Numbered from the stretch's first letter, positions 1 through 8,829 are shown. The stretch: 64,000 bases of DNA from Paenibacillus phytorum (GCF_013141715.1 NZ_WHOA01000098.1:1-64000), one strand, 5' to 3'. Notes: generated from the sequence alone by a model not told the origin. Numbers and translations are program-made.

Positions 1-78
1 ATTTTTTTTCGTACTCAGTGGGATACTTTTTTCTATAAGGCTATGTTTTAGAATAGTGTTGAAAATATATGATTATCT

Positions 79-708
79 TTATAGTTTTTTCTTACATTTT
101 ACAATTATAAAATTTACTGGAGGCTTATTTTTCATATTCTTACTTGGCTCGTCAATTTCTGAAAACTCTACCAGTCCATATTTTTCAAATTCTTGTTTTA
201 TGGAGTCAGAATCATAAAAAAACATTTTTACGCCTTCCATTATCTCGAAATAGTCTTTATCCAATTGTTTGCCCTTTCCAAACATTGGGGCTTTTTTTGA
301 AACAGTTGTAAAAATCATATATCCATTTGGCTTTAACTGATTATAGCAATCTTTAATAAACTTATCTCTCTCACGATTATTCAATAAGTGAATAAGTGCA
401 TAGCAAAATATACCGTCATAGAGTTTGTTATCAAAAGGCATGTCAGTTACTGAACCATGAAAAATACTAATATCAAGCCCGTTTTGCCTCGCCAAATCAA
501 TCGCTGTTTTTGAAATCTCAATACCTGTTACATTTATTCCATTGTCAATAAAAACCTTTGCATTTCTGCCATATCCAATACCTGGTACCAGTATGTCCTT
601 AACATTCCTTTCAAGGAAAAAGTCCTTTGTCACGATTGCGGAGTCTGTAGGTTCAAATCCCCACATCGTTTGTTTTTCTATAAAACTTGATTCCCAGAAT
701 TCCGTCAT
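79..708 (-). CDS. class I SAM-dependent methyltransferase
   Basis: Predicted 209-residue cytosolic methyltransferase that would transfer a methyl group from S-adenosylmethionine to an unidentified small molecule. The Rossmann-fold glycine motif VPGIGYGRN lies near residues 41-49, the acidic end of strand 2 is in GIEIS, and a GSVTDMPFD segment matches the adenine-binding region of motif III. The size and the WGFEPTDSA N-terminus resemble TehB/thiopurine-methyltransferase-like enzymes. An AAAGGAG ribosome site lies about ten bases before the ATG. The gene is monocistronic as far as visible. The family is clear; the substrate cannot be told from sequence. Confidence 0.85.
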   Translation of the reverse strand: MTEFWESSFIEKQTMWGFEPTDSAIVTKDFFLERNVKDILVPGIGYGRNAKVFIDNGINVTGIEISKTAIDLARQNGLDISIFHGSVTDMPFDNKLYDGIFCYALIHLLNNRERDKFIKDCYNQLKPNGYMIFTTVSKKAPMFGKGKQLDKDYFEIMEGVKMFFYDSDSIKQEFEKYGLVEFSEIDEPSKNMKNKPPVNFIIVKCKKKL

Positions 709-793
709 ATCTCTATCTCTCCTTTATGTCTTTTTATAATTGGGATGCTATCTTGCTTCCCCAATTCAGTTCTTCTATATTACATTCGGGCGA

Positions 794-923
794 CTAAAAC
801 CTAATTTTTTTATCAGAAAACGTATAATCATGGATATTGACAAGAATACTTCCTGCTGAGGCTTCTCGTAACCACTGCGGATTGATTGTTTAACATACCG
901 ATTGGTTTTATTTCAGCTGCCAT
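794..923 (-). pseudogene. small ORF with strong RBS, probably frameshifted
   Basis: A perfect AGGAGGTAAAATA ribosome site precedes an ATG at 923 that opens a short reading frame beginning MAAEIKPIGMLN. That frame runs only 31 codons, to 828. A second frame entered just after codon 12 reads INPQWLREASAGSILVN and continues to 794, and looks more protein-like, so a single-base deletion in a roughly 43-residue protein is likely. I do not recognise the product. The excellent Shine-Dalgarno sequence is the main reason to believe that something is or was translated here. Confidence 0.35.
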
Positions 924-1034
924 TATTTTACCTCCTGTCGCATTTTTACGATACTTCTCTTTCCTCATGTTGTAATATTTCATATTGGAACGATTATATT
1001 GACCATTAAATTTAATAAAGAAAGGTTTGAGATT

Positions 1035-1475
1035 ATGAGCAACATGTTATCCATTGACAAACAAAGAGGAATTGTTGCAGCAGCAGATACTGTTTGGAAT
1101 GTCTTAACTGACCCTGATTTTATTAAACAATGGCTGGGAGTCACAATCAAGACTGATTGGAAGATTGGCCATCCGATTTCCTTTTCATTCAGTTGGGATG
1201 GCAAAGTTTTCGAAGATAAAGGACATCTATTGGAGTTGGAAGCTCCCAAAGTTTTCTCGTATGACTACTGGAGTGGTCTCTCCGGCACAGATGACACCCC
1301 TGAAAACTATTCAATCATCAAATTTACGTTATTAAACCAAGATAACATAACAATAATAAAATTAAAACACAGTAACTTTTGTACTTGGACTATGTACGAA
1401 CATTCAGATAAGAACTGGGAAGAAACATTGGACAGTATAAAGAAAATTGCTGAAAGAGCATCTTTAATCAACTGA
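1035..1475 (+). CDS. SRPBCC / AHSA1-like domain protein
   Basis: A 146-residue protein of the START/Bet v1 (SRPBCC) fold, the activator-of-Hsp90 (AHSA1) subgroup. Members bind hydrophobic ligands in a central cavity; most bacterial ones have no known substrate. Typical features are the N-terminal AADTVWNVLTDPDFIKQWLG helix-loop, the GHPISFSFSWDGK strand pair and the C-terminal helix after NWEETLDSIKKI. I place the start at 1035 because AAGAAAGG lies about eight bases upstream; an earlier in-frame ATG at 999 has no ribosome site. It stands alone and is followed directly by a palindromic repeat that can act as terminator. Confidence 0.8.
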   Translation: MSNMLSIDKQRGIVAAADTVWNVLTDPDFIKQWLGVTIKTDWKIGHPISFSFSWDGKVFEDKGHLLELEAPKVFSYDYWSGLSGTDDTPENYSIIKFTLLNQDNITIIKLKHSNFCTWTMYEHSDKNWEETLDSIKKIAERASLIN

Positions 1476-1498
1476 CCCGCACTTGATCTTGAACTATC

Positions 1499-1583
1499 AT
1501 GCCCGATAGCTTAACGAGGCTACCGATCATTCTCGCGGCAGCCTCGTTGTTGTTTTAATAAGCTTTCGTTATCGTTAGTTTAG
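1499..1583 (+). repeat. dispersed palindromic repeat (copy 1), likely terminator
   Basis: Head ATGCCCGATAGC, stem arms AACGAGGCT and AGCCTCGTT, then a T-rich stretch and the tail TATCGTTAGTTT. It belongs to a family seen about eleven times in this window. Here it lies 24 bases after the stop of the SRPBCC gene, and the hairpin followed by GTTGTTTT can terminate transcription. Confidence 0.7.
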
Positions 1584-1744
1584 CAACCAGCCCAAACTTG
1601 TACTTCTATGTACCTTTCCGATCCATTATTACCCTGAGGATTCCATTCTTGAGGTAATCCAAACTCATTTATTACCTGGTAAATCTCATTTAACGTATAT
1701 ACCTGACCTCGGTACTTCTTCCCATCCTGGTATAAGAATTTCAT
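1580..1744 (-). CDS. short hypothetical protein (54 aa)
   Basis: An ATG at 1744 opens a 54-codon frame starting MKFLYQDGKKYRG and ending EVQVWAGC. Composition is protein-like (aromatic, charged), but I do not recognise a family. It starts three bases after the TGA that ends another open frame coming from 1911 (ending NGQNIEISEYN), so both pieces may be parts of one decayed gene downstream of the MerR regulator. The TGAGGA sequence abuts the ATG too closely to be a normal ribosome site. Treat as tentative. Confidence 0.3.
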   Translation of the reverse strand: MKFLYQDGKKYRGQVYTLNEIYQVINEFGLPQEWNPQGNNGSERYIEVQVWAGC

Positions 1745-1910
1745 TCCTCAATTATATTCACTAATTTCAATATTCTGCCCATTTTTAGCGGTAGATTCAG
1801 ACGCCATGCTCGTCGCTAACGCTCCTGCGAGCGGACTGAAGCCCTGACCTAAATAGTTTCCAGCGATGTGCTCTACCGCAGTAGTTAGTTGCACTGCCCA
1901 AATCCCTAGT

Positions 1911-2639
1911 TCAAATAAATGATACAGCTTTCTTAATATACTCGTAGAGCTCGCCATCAATTCCATGTTGTACTGCGTCTTCTGGATTCTCACTATAATA
2001 CTGTTCTGCCGATTGTATAAACTCAGCATCTGCAGGAGCAAAGGAGTCTACTTCTTGCTTCCAACGTTCCGCTAAAGAAGCGACTTCAGGATCATCCGGA
2101 AGTTTGCCCATATTTTTATATTTACGGAATTCAGCAATGAGTCGCTTCCCTTCTGCAAAACTTTTCTCCAGCTCATTCTCGCCTAATGATTTGAACAGAT
2201 TTTTTATTTCTTCTGCTTGCCCCGGCTTAAAATGTGGGCTCTGAATGATCCTCATCATTTGCATTGCCATCATAAACCGTTCGCTTGATACCGATTGCCC
2301 TGAATCTAACAGTTCAAATATATCATGCAAACGAACACGTAACTCTACCAGTATGCTTATTTGCTCGTTTAATCGGGAAAGCTGCATCTTCAGCATATCT
2401 GTTAGATTATAATCAGGGTTATTAATCATTACTTTGACTTCCTCTAGAGCAAACCCCAGCTGCTTAAGCGATATAATTTGATGCAACCTAGTAACATCAG
2501 CATCTGTATATAGGCGGTGCCCGGATTCGGTAACCCGGGATGGTGAGAACAATCCGATCTGATCATAATGATGCAGGCTTCGTATGGTTAGACCTGTTCG
2601 TTTTGCGATTTCTCCTATCTTCCAACTCCGATTCTCCAT
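1911..2639 (-). CDS. MerR-family regulator with TipAS-like C-terminal domain
   Basis: A 242-residue transcriptional activator. The N-terminal winged helix KIGEIAKRTGLTIRSLHHYD and wing SGHRLYTDADV are classic MerR; a coiled coil follows (residues 75-115). The C-terminal part, around MGKLPDDPEVASLAERW, matches the TipAS ligand-binding domain found in TipAL, Mta and SkgA, which bind hydrophobic drugs and thiopeptides. It is divergent from the Hsp33-like gene at 2869, whose promoter has a 19-base spacer holding a perfect palindrome, so this protein is its likely activator (inference). RBS GGAGGGATCTGT precedes the ATG. Confidence 0.92.
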   Translation of the reverse strand: MENRSWKIGEIAKRTGLTIRSLHHYDQIGLFSPSRVTESGHRLYTDADVTRLHQIISLKQLGFALEEVKVMINNPDYNLTDMLKMQLSRLNEQISILVELRVRLHDIFELLDSGQSVSSERFMMAMQMMRIIQSPHFKPGQAEEIKNLFKSLGENELEKSFAEGKRLIAEFRKYKNMGKLPDDPEVASLAERWKQEVDSFAPADAEFIQSAEQYYSENPEDAVQHGIDGELYEYIKKAVSFI

Positions 2640-2779
2640 ACAGATCCCTCCAATAACTTTAACTGCGTTGTATCCATGTACGCATTATTCTTAATAAAAT
2701 TCATCAGGTTCAGAATAACAAGAATAACCATAAAGGCAGATCTTATAACAATCTTTGGATAGCACGTAAAAAAAACGCC

Positions 2780-2810
2780 TTGAACCTGACGTTACGTCAG
2801 GATTTATACT
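2780..2810 (+). promoter_or_regulatory. MerR-type promoter with 19-bp spacer and palindromic operator
   Basis: -35 TTGAAC (2780-2785) and -10 TATACT (2805-2810) are separated by 19 bases instead of 17. The spacer region carries the palindrome CCTGACGTTACGTCAGG (2785-2801). An over-long spacer with the operator between the hexamers is the hallmark of promoters twisted into shape by MerR-family activators. It points at the Hsp33-like gene starting at 2869 and lies upstream of the divergent MerR gene. Confidence 0.85.
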
Positions 2811-2868
2811 ATAAAGTACCCTAGTAAAAACATCAACATAAGAAATCATGGAGAGGATTTTGATTCAA

Positions 2869-3729
2869 ATGGATAATTACTTAATTAAAACATTAGCCTA
2901 TAATAAACAAGCCCGCATCCTATTTGTGGAAAATACTGATCTGATCAGAGCTGTTTGCAATCATGATCAGATGAATAAACTCCTTAAAACCGCACTTGGC
3001 AAAACCGTATCCGTCGCAAGTATGCTAACAGGAATTCTAAAGGGCACTCAACGGATTAGTCTAAAAGTAAAAGCTAGCAATCATAATTATAAAATCTTTG
3101 CAGATGTCGATTCTATGGGAAACGTACGCGGTTATATTAGTGATGAATTATTAAACGCGCCTTCAGACTATTTGAACAATTTATCGATCGAACAGTTGAT
3201 AGGTGCTAGAGGATGTATTCAGGTCACGACCGATATAGGAATGAACAACGTATTTACAGGTATCACAGATATGCCATACGGGAATATTGTTGATGATATG
3301 TCACATTATTTTAAACAAAGCGAACAGACTCCTTCATGGTTTTCAGTACACATAGTTTTCAATGAAAAAAACGAGATTGTGTTAAGCAGGGGAGTTATGG
3401 CCCAACTGCTTCCGGGCGCTCCGGTTCGTCTTATTCATAGAATAAGAAACGTAATATCAGATCATCAATCGTACTTGATAGATCCAGAAAACAGCAAGAC
3501 TTTTAAAGAACTTCCTTACTCGATATTTGAAGACATCTACACTGTAGGCATTGAGCCCGTACGTTTGTTTTGTGGATGCTCTAAAGAGATCCTATATCCC
3601 ATGCTATATGCCTTGGACAAGGAAGAACTGGCGAATGCCTATGAAAATAACAGTCTATTGGAGATTGTGTGCAATGTATGTGGAAAAAAACATACCTTTG
3701 ATTCAAGTGATATTGCGAGCCTTATTTAA
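2869..3729 (+). CDS. hslO: Hsp33-family redox chaperone (HslO-like)
   Basis: An Hsp33-type cytosolic holdase, activated when oxidation releases zinc from four cysteines. The C-terminal redox switch is intact: CGC, then 30 residues, then CNVC, the CxC-x(27-32)-CxxC pattern. The body has expected segments such as GNVRGYI and LLPGA, with length 286 residues against about 290 usual. I choose the ATG at 2869 (MDNYLIKTLAYNKQARI fits family N-termini); an upstream in-frame ATG at 2848 and TTG at 2860 overlap or crowd the GGAGAGG ribosome site at 2850-2856. Control by a MerR/TipA-type promoter is unusual for this family, and the divergent sequence suggests it may be a second paralogue. Confidence 0.9.
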   Translation: MDNYLIKTLAYNKQARILFVENTDLIRAVCNHDQMNKLLKTALGKTVSVASMLTGILKGTQRISLKVKASNHNYKIFADVDSMGNVRGYISDELLNAPSDYLNNLSIEQLIGARGCIQVTTDIGMNNVFTGITDMPYGNIVDDMSHYFKQSEQTPSWFSVHIVFNEKNEIVLSRGVMAQLLPGAPVRLIHRIRNVISDHQSYLIDPENSKTFKELPYSIFEDIYTVGIEPVRLFCGCSKEILYPMLYALDKEELANAYENNSLLEIVCNVCGKKHTFDSSDIASLI

Positions 3730-3800
3730 ACAACGGTCAGCATTTAAGTGAACGTAGCCTGCTTGGGCTGCGTTTTGCGTTTTCAAGAGATATCGCTCAT

Positions 3801-3810
3801 CCCCCCCCCC
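3801..3810. repeat. ten-base poly-C tract
   Basis: Ten consecutive C residues lie in the intergenic space about 75 bases after the Hsp33-like gene. Tracts of this length slip during replication and sequencing, so the true length may differ or vary. No gene reads through it. Confidence 0.8.
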
Positions 3811-3885
3811 GTCCATCTCCTCTTAATGACAGAGATTTCTAGGGTAATCTGTAATTTTTTCTCAACGTGTGCATTATTCCACTAA

Positions 3886-3945
3886 ACTGCCCGTTCGTAA
3901 ATGAAAAAGCAGGTCGCCACGGCGACCTGCTTAAGTTGTTCCATG
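3886..3945 (-). terminator. Rho-independent terminator, also repeat family member
   Basis: Arms AAGCAGGTCGCC (3907-3918) and GGCGACCTGCTT (3921-3932) form a strong hairpin, followed on the minus strand by TTTTTCATTT. It closes the spore hydrolase gene that ends at 4033. The preceding CTGCCCGTTCG (from 3890) matches the head of the dispersed repeat family, so the terminator may derive from that element. Confidence 0.75.
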
Positions 3946-4032
3946 TATCTATCGTTTCTTGAAGCCATAGAACGGGACCATTCCCCTCCCATTTATGGAG
4001 TGATGACTTGAACTTGTATACGTTAATAAAAA

Positions 4033-4476
4033 TTAAAACGTATTATATACATTTTGACATTCTTTCGCGGTTGGCTCATAAAAACAGTGCTTCTTGTATC
4101 GTCCTGCATGTGGCTGATTATACCAGGTCGGCGGACATGGCGCGGGATTTTCGAACGTTCCCGGTCGAAAATACCAGAGGGAAAATTTGCCCGGCCAAAG
4201 CCGCTCCCCATTCACAGCCCGCCGCGCCAGACGGCGTTCTCTCTCTCTTGCGTTTTGATAATACATGCCATGTTGCAGCGCTTCGAATGCATGCGGCTGG
4301 TTGATCATTTGGGGAATTGTCCGAAGTCCTTTAAAATCGGAGCAATTCGCTCGTATTCGGTTAATGCCAACATTTCCAACAAGCAGCATACCCGTTTCGC
4401 CTTCGCCCACAGCTTCGGCTCGAAGCAACCTTGCCAACATATCAATATCCTGTTCCCTGGCTTTTACAACTGCCAA
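4033..4476 (-). CDS. spore cortex-lytic hydrolase, CwlJ/SleB family
   Basis: A 147-residue cell-wall hydrolase of the Hydrolase_2 family. It begins without a signal peptide (MAVVKAREQDIDMLARLLRAEAVGEG) and carries the conserved catalytic-domain start with the acidic RAEAVGEG and the later QPHAFEA and WPGKFSLWYF segments. CwlJ in Bacillus is about 140 residues, lacks a signal peptide and cleaves cortex peptidoglycan during germination; this matches better than full-length SleB. The usual partner gerQ is not adjacent. Its 3' end has a strong terminator. Expected to be expressed in the mother cell, though no sigma-E/K promoter was identified with confidence. Confidence 0.9.
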   Translation of the reverse strand: MAVVKAREQDIDMLARLLRAEAVGEGETGMLLVGNVGINRIRANCSDFKGLRTIPQMINQPHAFEALQHGMYYQNARERERRLARRAVNGERLWPGKFSLWYFRPGTFENPAPCPPTWYNQPHAGRYKKHCFYEPTAKECQNVYNTF

Positions 4477-4648
4477 CGTCTCACCTCTTTAGACATATCA
4501 TATTGTATGTGAAGCGGATGTGTTACTCTGGCATTTTGTTGTGACTTGTCGGAAGTGATCATTCTCCCTATTTGGCCATAGAATTGCTGCAACAACTTTT
4601 CGGAAATTGTCTATAAATGAATAGTTTAGTTTGCCCACTCCTGACAGC

Positions 4649-5038
4649 CTAACCAACTTCATTTCCTGTGGTTCCTTTATAATGATGAGTATGTGGATGC
4701 ATGCCGCTTATAGTTGTAAATCCTTCAAAATAATGAACATGCCCTCCAGTGGGAAGATCGATTGCCGGGCCTGTTGCTCCTTCAATAATATGAGTGTGAC
4801 CGTCATTCATGGAAGTAACAGTATGATAACGATGAAAGTGAGGGACGCCTGTCGGAGCTGGTTCAGTAAGGCCAACGTATTCGTGTACATGCCCATCGTT
4901 TAATGAAGTAATTCCTGAAAACATATGCCGATGCAAATATGGCCTGCCATCCCAAGAAGTAATATACAATCCATGCGAATGATCTGATAATGAGTCGTTT
5001 GAGTGAAATACAAAACCTGTTACAGGTATCTTTTCCAT
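4649..5038 (-). CDS. ymaF: YmaF family protein
   Basis: A 129-residue protein with repeated His-x-His modules: HSHG, HRHMFSG, DGHVHEY, HFHRYH, DGHTHII, GHVHYFEG, HPHTHHY. This histidine-rich internal repeat, with about six units of some 17-20 residues, is characteristic of the YmaF family, conserved in spore-forming Firmicutes and of unknown function. The histidines suggest metal binding (inference). An AAGGAG ribosome site sits before the ATG. It lies upstream of the cortex hydrolase on the same strand, but 170 bases separate them. Confidence 0.88.
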   Translation of the reverse strand: MEKIPVTGFVFHSNDSLSDHSHGLYITSWDGRPYLHRHMFSGITSLNDGHVHEYVGLTEPAPTGVPHFHRYHTVTSMNDGHTHIIEGATGPAIDLPTGGHVHYFEGFTTISGMHPHTHHYKGTTGNEVG

Positions 5039-5177
5039 GTCTTAACTCCTTTATCTCAGTTTACTCAAACTATGAATGTTTAAAGGAATTTGACCTAGGT
5101 ATCCACACAAGTGATGAAGTATTCTCAGAAAAAGTGGTTTTATTTTATAGTGATTTTTTCAAACCTCCATGCCTACT

Positions 5178-5678
5178 TCAATCCCCAAACGATTTTGGTT
5201 CTATACGACTATTAAAAGCAAAGATCGTTTTCATTACTTCATGAATTTCTACATAAGACGTGCACCTGCAAATGTTGGACTCAAGCCATAACTGAACCAT
5301 TTCCTCGTTTGCATTTGGATGTAAATTCGCCAATCCATGACAGTTCATAATAAACCCGGGAGTGCAGTATCCGCATTGGAACGCCTGCTTTTGAACAAAG
5401 GCCTGTTGTACAGGAGAATGTTTCAATCCCTCAATCGTTGTTATATGCTGCCCTTCCGCTTCCACTGCGAGTATGAGGCAGGCTTTCATTGGGAGATCGT
5501 TAATCAATATTGTACAAGCGCCACAATCGCCATTGTCACAACCGGGTTTACTCCCTGTCAAACCGAGACCTTCTCGAAGCACATACAGCAGAGTATCTGC
5601 ACCTCGTGCCTGTATAGTCTTTCTTTCTCCGTTAATTTGAAATTTCACTGGATACACACTGTTTTCCTGTAGTGACAT
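5178..5678 (-). CDS. molybdenum hydroxylase 2Fe-2S subunit (CoxS/XdhC-like small subunit)
   Basis: A 166-residue iron-sulfur subunit that passes electrons from the molybdenum site to FAD. The plant-type ferredoxin cluster motif GCDNGDCGACTIL is at the N-terminal side and the second cluster motif QCGYCTPGFIMNC plus NICRCTSY is in the helical C-terminal domain, so all eight cysteine ligands are present. The gene starts three bases after the FAD subunit stop, as expected for a translationally coupled operon in the order large-FAD-small. The substrate of the complex (xanthine, aldehyde, nicotinate-like heterocycle or other) is not determined by this subunit. Confidence 0.95.
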   Translation of the reverse strand: MSLQENSVYPVKFQINGERKTIQARGADTLLYVLREGLGLTGSKPGCDNGDCGACTILINDLPMKACLILAVEAEGQHITTIEGLKHSPVQQAFVQKQAFQCGYCTPGFIMNCHGLANLHPNANEEMVQLWLESNICRCTSYVEIHEVMKTIFAFNSRIEPKSFGD

Positions 5679-5681
5679 ACT

Positions 5682-6515
5682 TTACCTCCCTTCTAATTTT
5701 TTTACTGTTTCGAATAACGTATTCTTGAGTACAAACGTTCGATAATCGGCAGAGCCTTCCGTATTATTTAAAACCGGAGCCGGAAGGTTCCAGATTATTT
5801 GATCAATTCTCTCTGCTAAGGACAATCTTGAGTTGTTTAATATTTGTTCGATTTCATTAGATCGAAAAGGGAATGCGCAAACGCCGCTAAATGCTATGCG
5901 AATCTGTTTTTCCTTTTTTAACGCAGCCACGGTAACGAGAGGATAGCCTACATTACCAATTTGCCTTTTTTTGAAATGAATATATGGCAAAGATAAGTAT
6001 TCACGATCTGTAATAGTTTGTAATAGAAATTCATTCTTCTCCAATCTCATTCGTTGTATAAAAGCATGATGAATATGAATCTCTTTTATCCCTTGTGGTC
6101 CTGCTATGACCATTCTACTATCTGCCAACAGCAGCGGGAGGACAGCCTCCCGATAATAGATTTCACCGCAAATGTTCCCTCCGAGCGTAATTTTATTCCG
6201 TGCCGTTTGATCCGCGACTCCCTGGGCAGCTGCTTTGAGTAGCGGGAACAGATTCGATGCGGATAAACTCGATAACGAGACACAAGATCCGATGACCAGA
6301 CCATCTTTTTGTAATTCAGAAACGTTACTCTCTGGTATAGCCTTCAAATCGACAACTGCTCTTGGGTGAATGAAATTTCTACGGGCAAATGTAATAATTT
6401 CAGTTCCACCTGAAAAAAACAGAGGATTTTTCCCCTGCGTTTGCAGATACTGAAATAATTCCACGGCCTTTTGAACTGAAGTAGGTTTATAATATTCAAA
6501 ATCAAAAGGAATCAT
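5682..6515 (-). CDS. molybdenum hydroxylase FAD-binding subunit (CoxM-like)
   Basis: A 277-residue middle subunit. It has the FAD-binding segment FFSGGTEI near residue 35 and the second motif ITLGGNICGEI near 110, typical of the CoxM/xanthine dehydrogenase FAD domain, followed by the CO-dehydrogenase flavoprotein C-terminal domain. It overlaps the large-subunit gene by 14 bases, which supports one transcript. It would receive electrons from the 2Fe-2S subunit and pass them to NAD or another acceptor. Confidence 0.93.
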   Translation of the reverse strand: MIPFDFEYYKPTSVQKAVELFQYLQTQGKNPLFFSGGTEIITFARRNFIHPRAVVDLKAIPESNVSELQKDGLVIGSCVSLSSLSASNLFPLLKAAAQGVADQTARNKITLGGNICGEIYYREAVLPLLLADSRMVIAGPQGIKEIHIHHAFIQRMRLEKNEFLLQTITDREYLSLPYIHFKKRQIGNVGYPLVTVAALKKEKQIRIAFSGVCAFPFRSNEIEQILNNSRLSLAERIDQIIWNLPAPVLNNTEGSADYRTFVLKNTLFETVKKLEGR

Positions 6516-8829
6516 GGACCGTCCTCCAGATCACTTCAGGCGTTAGAGGTAATTGATTAAGTCCTACGCCGATGGCAATCGACAAGCTGTTCGCCAATGC
6601 GGCAGGCATTCCAATCACACCATGTTCGCCGATTCCACGCAATCCGTAAGGCGCTTCTAAATGAGGAGTCTCGACAAAATCAACAAAGTACTCCGGCTGC
6701 TCTCCATAGCGAATCAACTTGTATGTCCGTAGCTGCGGATTTAATATGCTCCCACTATCATTACTAAGAAATACTTCCCGACTGGCTAGACTCAAGCCTA
6801 TACTCATACCGCCGGTGATTTGGCTCCGGGCAAATTCTGGATTGATCACCTTACCAGCGTCGATGACAGTTGCCGCATTCATGATTTTATAGGTATACTC
6901 TCTCGTGTCCAATTCTACTTCAACTGCCTGCGCGCCTACCGTCCACTCAGGACCGGGGTTTCCTTTACCCGTATCCGGATCCAGTAACGTTAAATTTCGC
7001 ATGGTGTAACTCCCGCGTCCGATTACCTGTCCACCTATCGTGTGGCCATCAGGGAATTTATATCCATTGGCGATTTTCTCAACTTCTATCCCGATGTCGG
7101 AACCATTTTTGAAGAATACTCTTCCCTTACCAACATCCAACTCGTCCGGAGAGCATTCTAGTACTTGAGATGCTATATCTTTTAGCTGTATGATGGCATC
7201 CTCAGCTGCTGCAAGAACGGCATTCCCAACTAAGAATGTGCTTCTACTTGCCACAGTTTTCCAATGTTGGGGATCAAATTCGGTATCCACACTCATGGAA
7301 ATATGTATCATCTGATCATCCATGCGCAACCGTTCAGCTAATATTTGAGTAAGTGCTGTCCTCGTACCTTGACCGAATTCTACGGCTCCACATAACAGAT
7401 TGATACTTCCGTCGGGATTAAACATAACAATAGCCCCTGCCCCAGCATCTGTCGGCGTACTTGAATTTTTCCAAAAACAGCTCACTCCTTTCGCCTTAAT
7501 GAAGTGACCTTCTTGCTTTATTATGGGCGAGTTATCCCAAAGGATTAACGTTTTCAATTTTGCAATGCACATGGGCAAATTGCCCACGTTACTTCTGTCC
7601 AGAATGGTTTGTGTCGGCGTGGTATCCCCTATTCCGATAGCGTTTATGAAACGAAACTCTAAAGGATCCATATCCATTCGTTCCGCCAATAAATCCATGC
7701 ATCTTTCCATCGCGAATGTTAGCTCCGGATGACCGAATCCGCGAAATGACGTAGCATATGGATGGTTTGTATACATACATAAAGAGTCGCAATGAACATT
7801 ATCAATCCTATAGGGCCCCGTACAATCGCTGGCTCCCGCTTTACTCATCACTGCTCCCCGATCCGAATAGGCTCCACTATCATATAAATATAGTATTTCC
7901 GCTGCCATAAGTTTCCCTTCGTGCGTACAACCAAGTCTAATTTTAGCGTCTAGTCCAATATGAACGGGGGAGGAAATCATATCCTGTTCTCTGGAATTGA
8001 CGAGTTTAACGGTTTTTCCTCCAACAGCACTGGAAGCCAAATAGGCGAGAAATTCCAACTGAATGGCGGCTTTTCCACCAAACGATCCTCCGACCAAAGG
8101 TGTATGAACGATAACTTTTTGAAGAGGAATGTGAAAAGAATGACTGATTGTTCTTCGGATGACATAGGGGGATTGTGATGCGGAAGAAATAATCACTTTT
8201 CCCTCAGGTGAAATTTCCGCAGTACAGCATCGTGTTTCCATAGCTGCATGGTCTGACTGTGGTAAGGTAACGTGAACATCCATGATATGATCACTATGGT
8301 TCCAACCTTCCTCCATATTCCCTTTACGTATTTTAGTTCGGTTAGCAATATTTGTTCCAGGCTCCGGGTAGACCTCTTCTTGGCGTTTGTAAGTGGCAAG
8401 ATGCTCATGAAGGAGAGGAGCACCTTGTTGATAGGCTTCCATTGGGGAGTGGAGGACAGGTAAAAGTTCATAATTCACTTTGATTAGTAATGCTGCCATC
8501 TCAGCAGCGTATTCTTGTTCCGCGACGACAATTGCAACGGGTTCACCATAATATCTGACTTTATCAATTGCAATGGGGGGGCGGTCTTCTAAAGGTGAAC
8601 CCGTTAGAATTGGATGATCTTTGCCTATAATGACTGCTTTCACACCTGGAACTTTTCTGGCCTCCGACGAATCAATGGATATGATTTTTGCATGGGCGTG
8701 AGGACTGACCGCTAATTTGGCGTGTAGTAATCCAATTTTCGAAAAGTCATCCGCATATTTGGCTGTTCCGGTTACCTTTTCCCAAGATTCCTTCCTAATC
8801 GTGCTTTTTCCAATTGATCGTTCGTTCAT
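6502..8829 (-). CDS. molybdenum hydroxylase large (molybdopterin-binding) subunit
   Basis: A 775-residue catalytic subunit of the xanthine dehydrogenase/aldehyde oxidase family. Visible motifs are the N-terminal GTAKYADDF, the cofactor loop LVGGSFGGKAA, TSFRGFGHPE and the C-terminal GLRGIGEHGVIG, where the glutamate of the family acts as general base. Length matches stand-alone CoxL-type subunits. First gene of a three-gene operon, with GAGGAGGGG before the ATG. No molybdenum-cofactor maturation gene (XdhC, MoaA, MobA) lies in this window, so the cofactor must be made elsewhere. Neighbouring GMC oxidoreductase and dehydratase genes suggest a catabolic role, but the substrate is unknown. Confidence 0.93.
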   Translation of the reverse strand: MNERSIGKSTIRKESWEKVTGTAKYADDFSKIGLLHAKLAVSPHAHAKIISIDSSEARKVPGVKAVIIGKDHPILTGSPLEDRPPIAIDKVRYYGEPVAIVVAEQEYAAEMAALLIKVNYELLPVLHSPMEAYQQGAPLLHEHLATYKRQEEVYPEPGTNIANRTKIRKGNMEEGWNHSDHIMDVHVTLPQSDHAAMETRCCTAEISPEGKVIISSASQSPYVIRRTISHSFHIPLQKVIVHTPLVGGSFGGKAAIQLEFLAYLASSAVGGKTVKLVNSREQDMISSPVHIGLDAKIRLGCTHEGKLMAAEILYLYDSGAYSDRGAVMSKAGASDCTGPYRIDNVHCDSLCMYTNHPYATSFRGFGHPELTFAMERCMDLLAERMDMDPLEFRFINAIGIGDTTPTQTILDRSNVGNLPMCIAKLKTLILWDNSPIIKQEGHFIKAKGVSCFWKNSSTPTDAGAGAIVMFNPDGSINLLCGAVEFGQGTRTALTQILAERLRMDDQMIHISMSVDTEFDPQHWKTVASRSTFLVGNAVLAAAEDAIIQLKDIASQVLECSPDELDVGKGRVFFKNGSDIGIEVEKIANGYKFPDGHTIGGQVIGRGSYTMRNLTLLDPDTGKGNPGPEWTVGAQAVEVELDTREYTYKIMNAATVIDAGKVINPEFARSQITGGMSIGLSLASREVFLSNDSGSILNPQLRTYKLIRYGEQPEYFVDFVETPHLEAPYGLRGIGEHGVIGMPAALANSLSIAIGVGLNQLPLTPEVIWRTVHDSF

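Noticed and set aside
4054..4512. Long plus-strand open frame opposite the spore cortex hydrolase
   Set aside because: Antisense shadow of a clearly conserved gene; no ribosome site and no protein-like pattern.
4990..5244. Plus-strand 84-codon frame between YmaF and the iron-sulfur subunit
   Set aside because: Overlaps both genes in antisense, lacks a ribosome site, and shows no recognisable motif.
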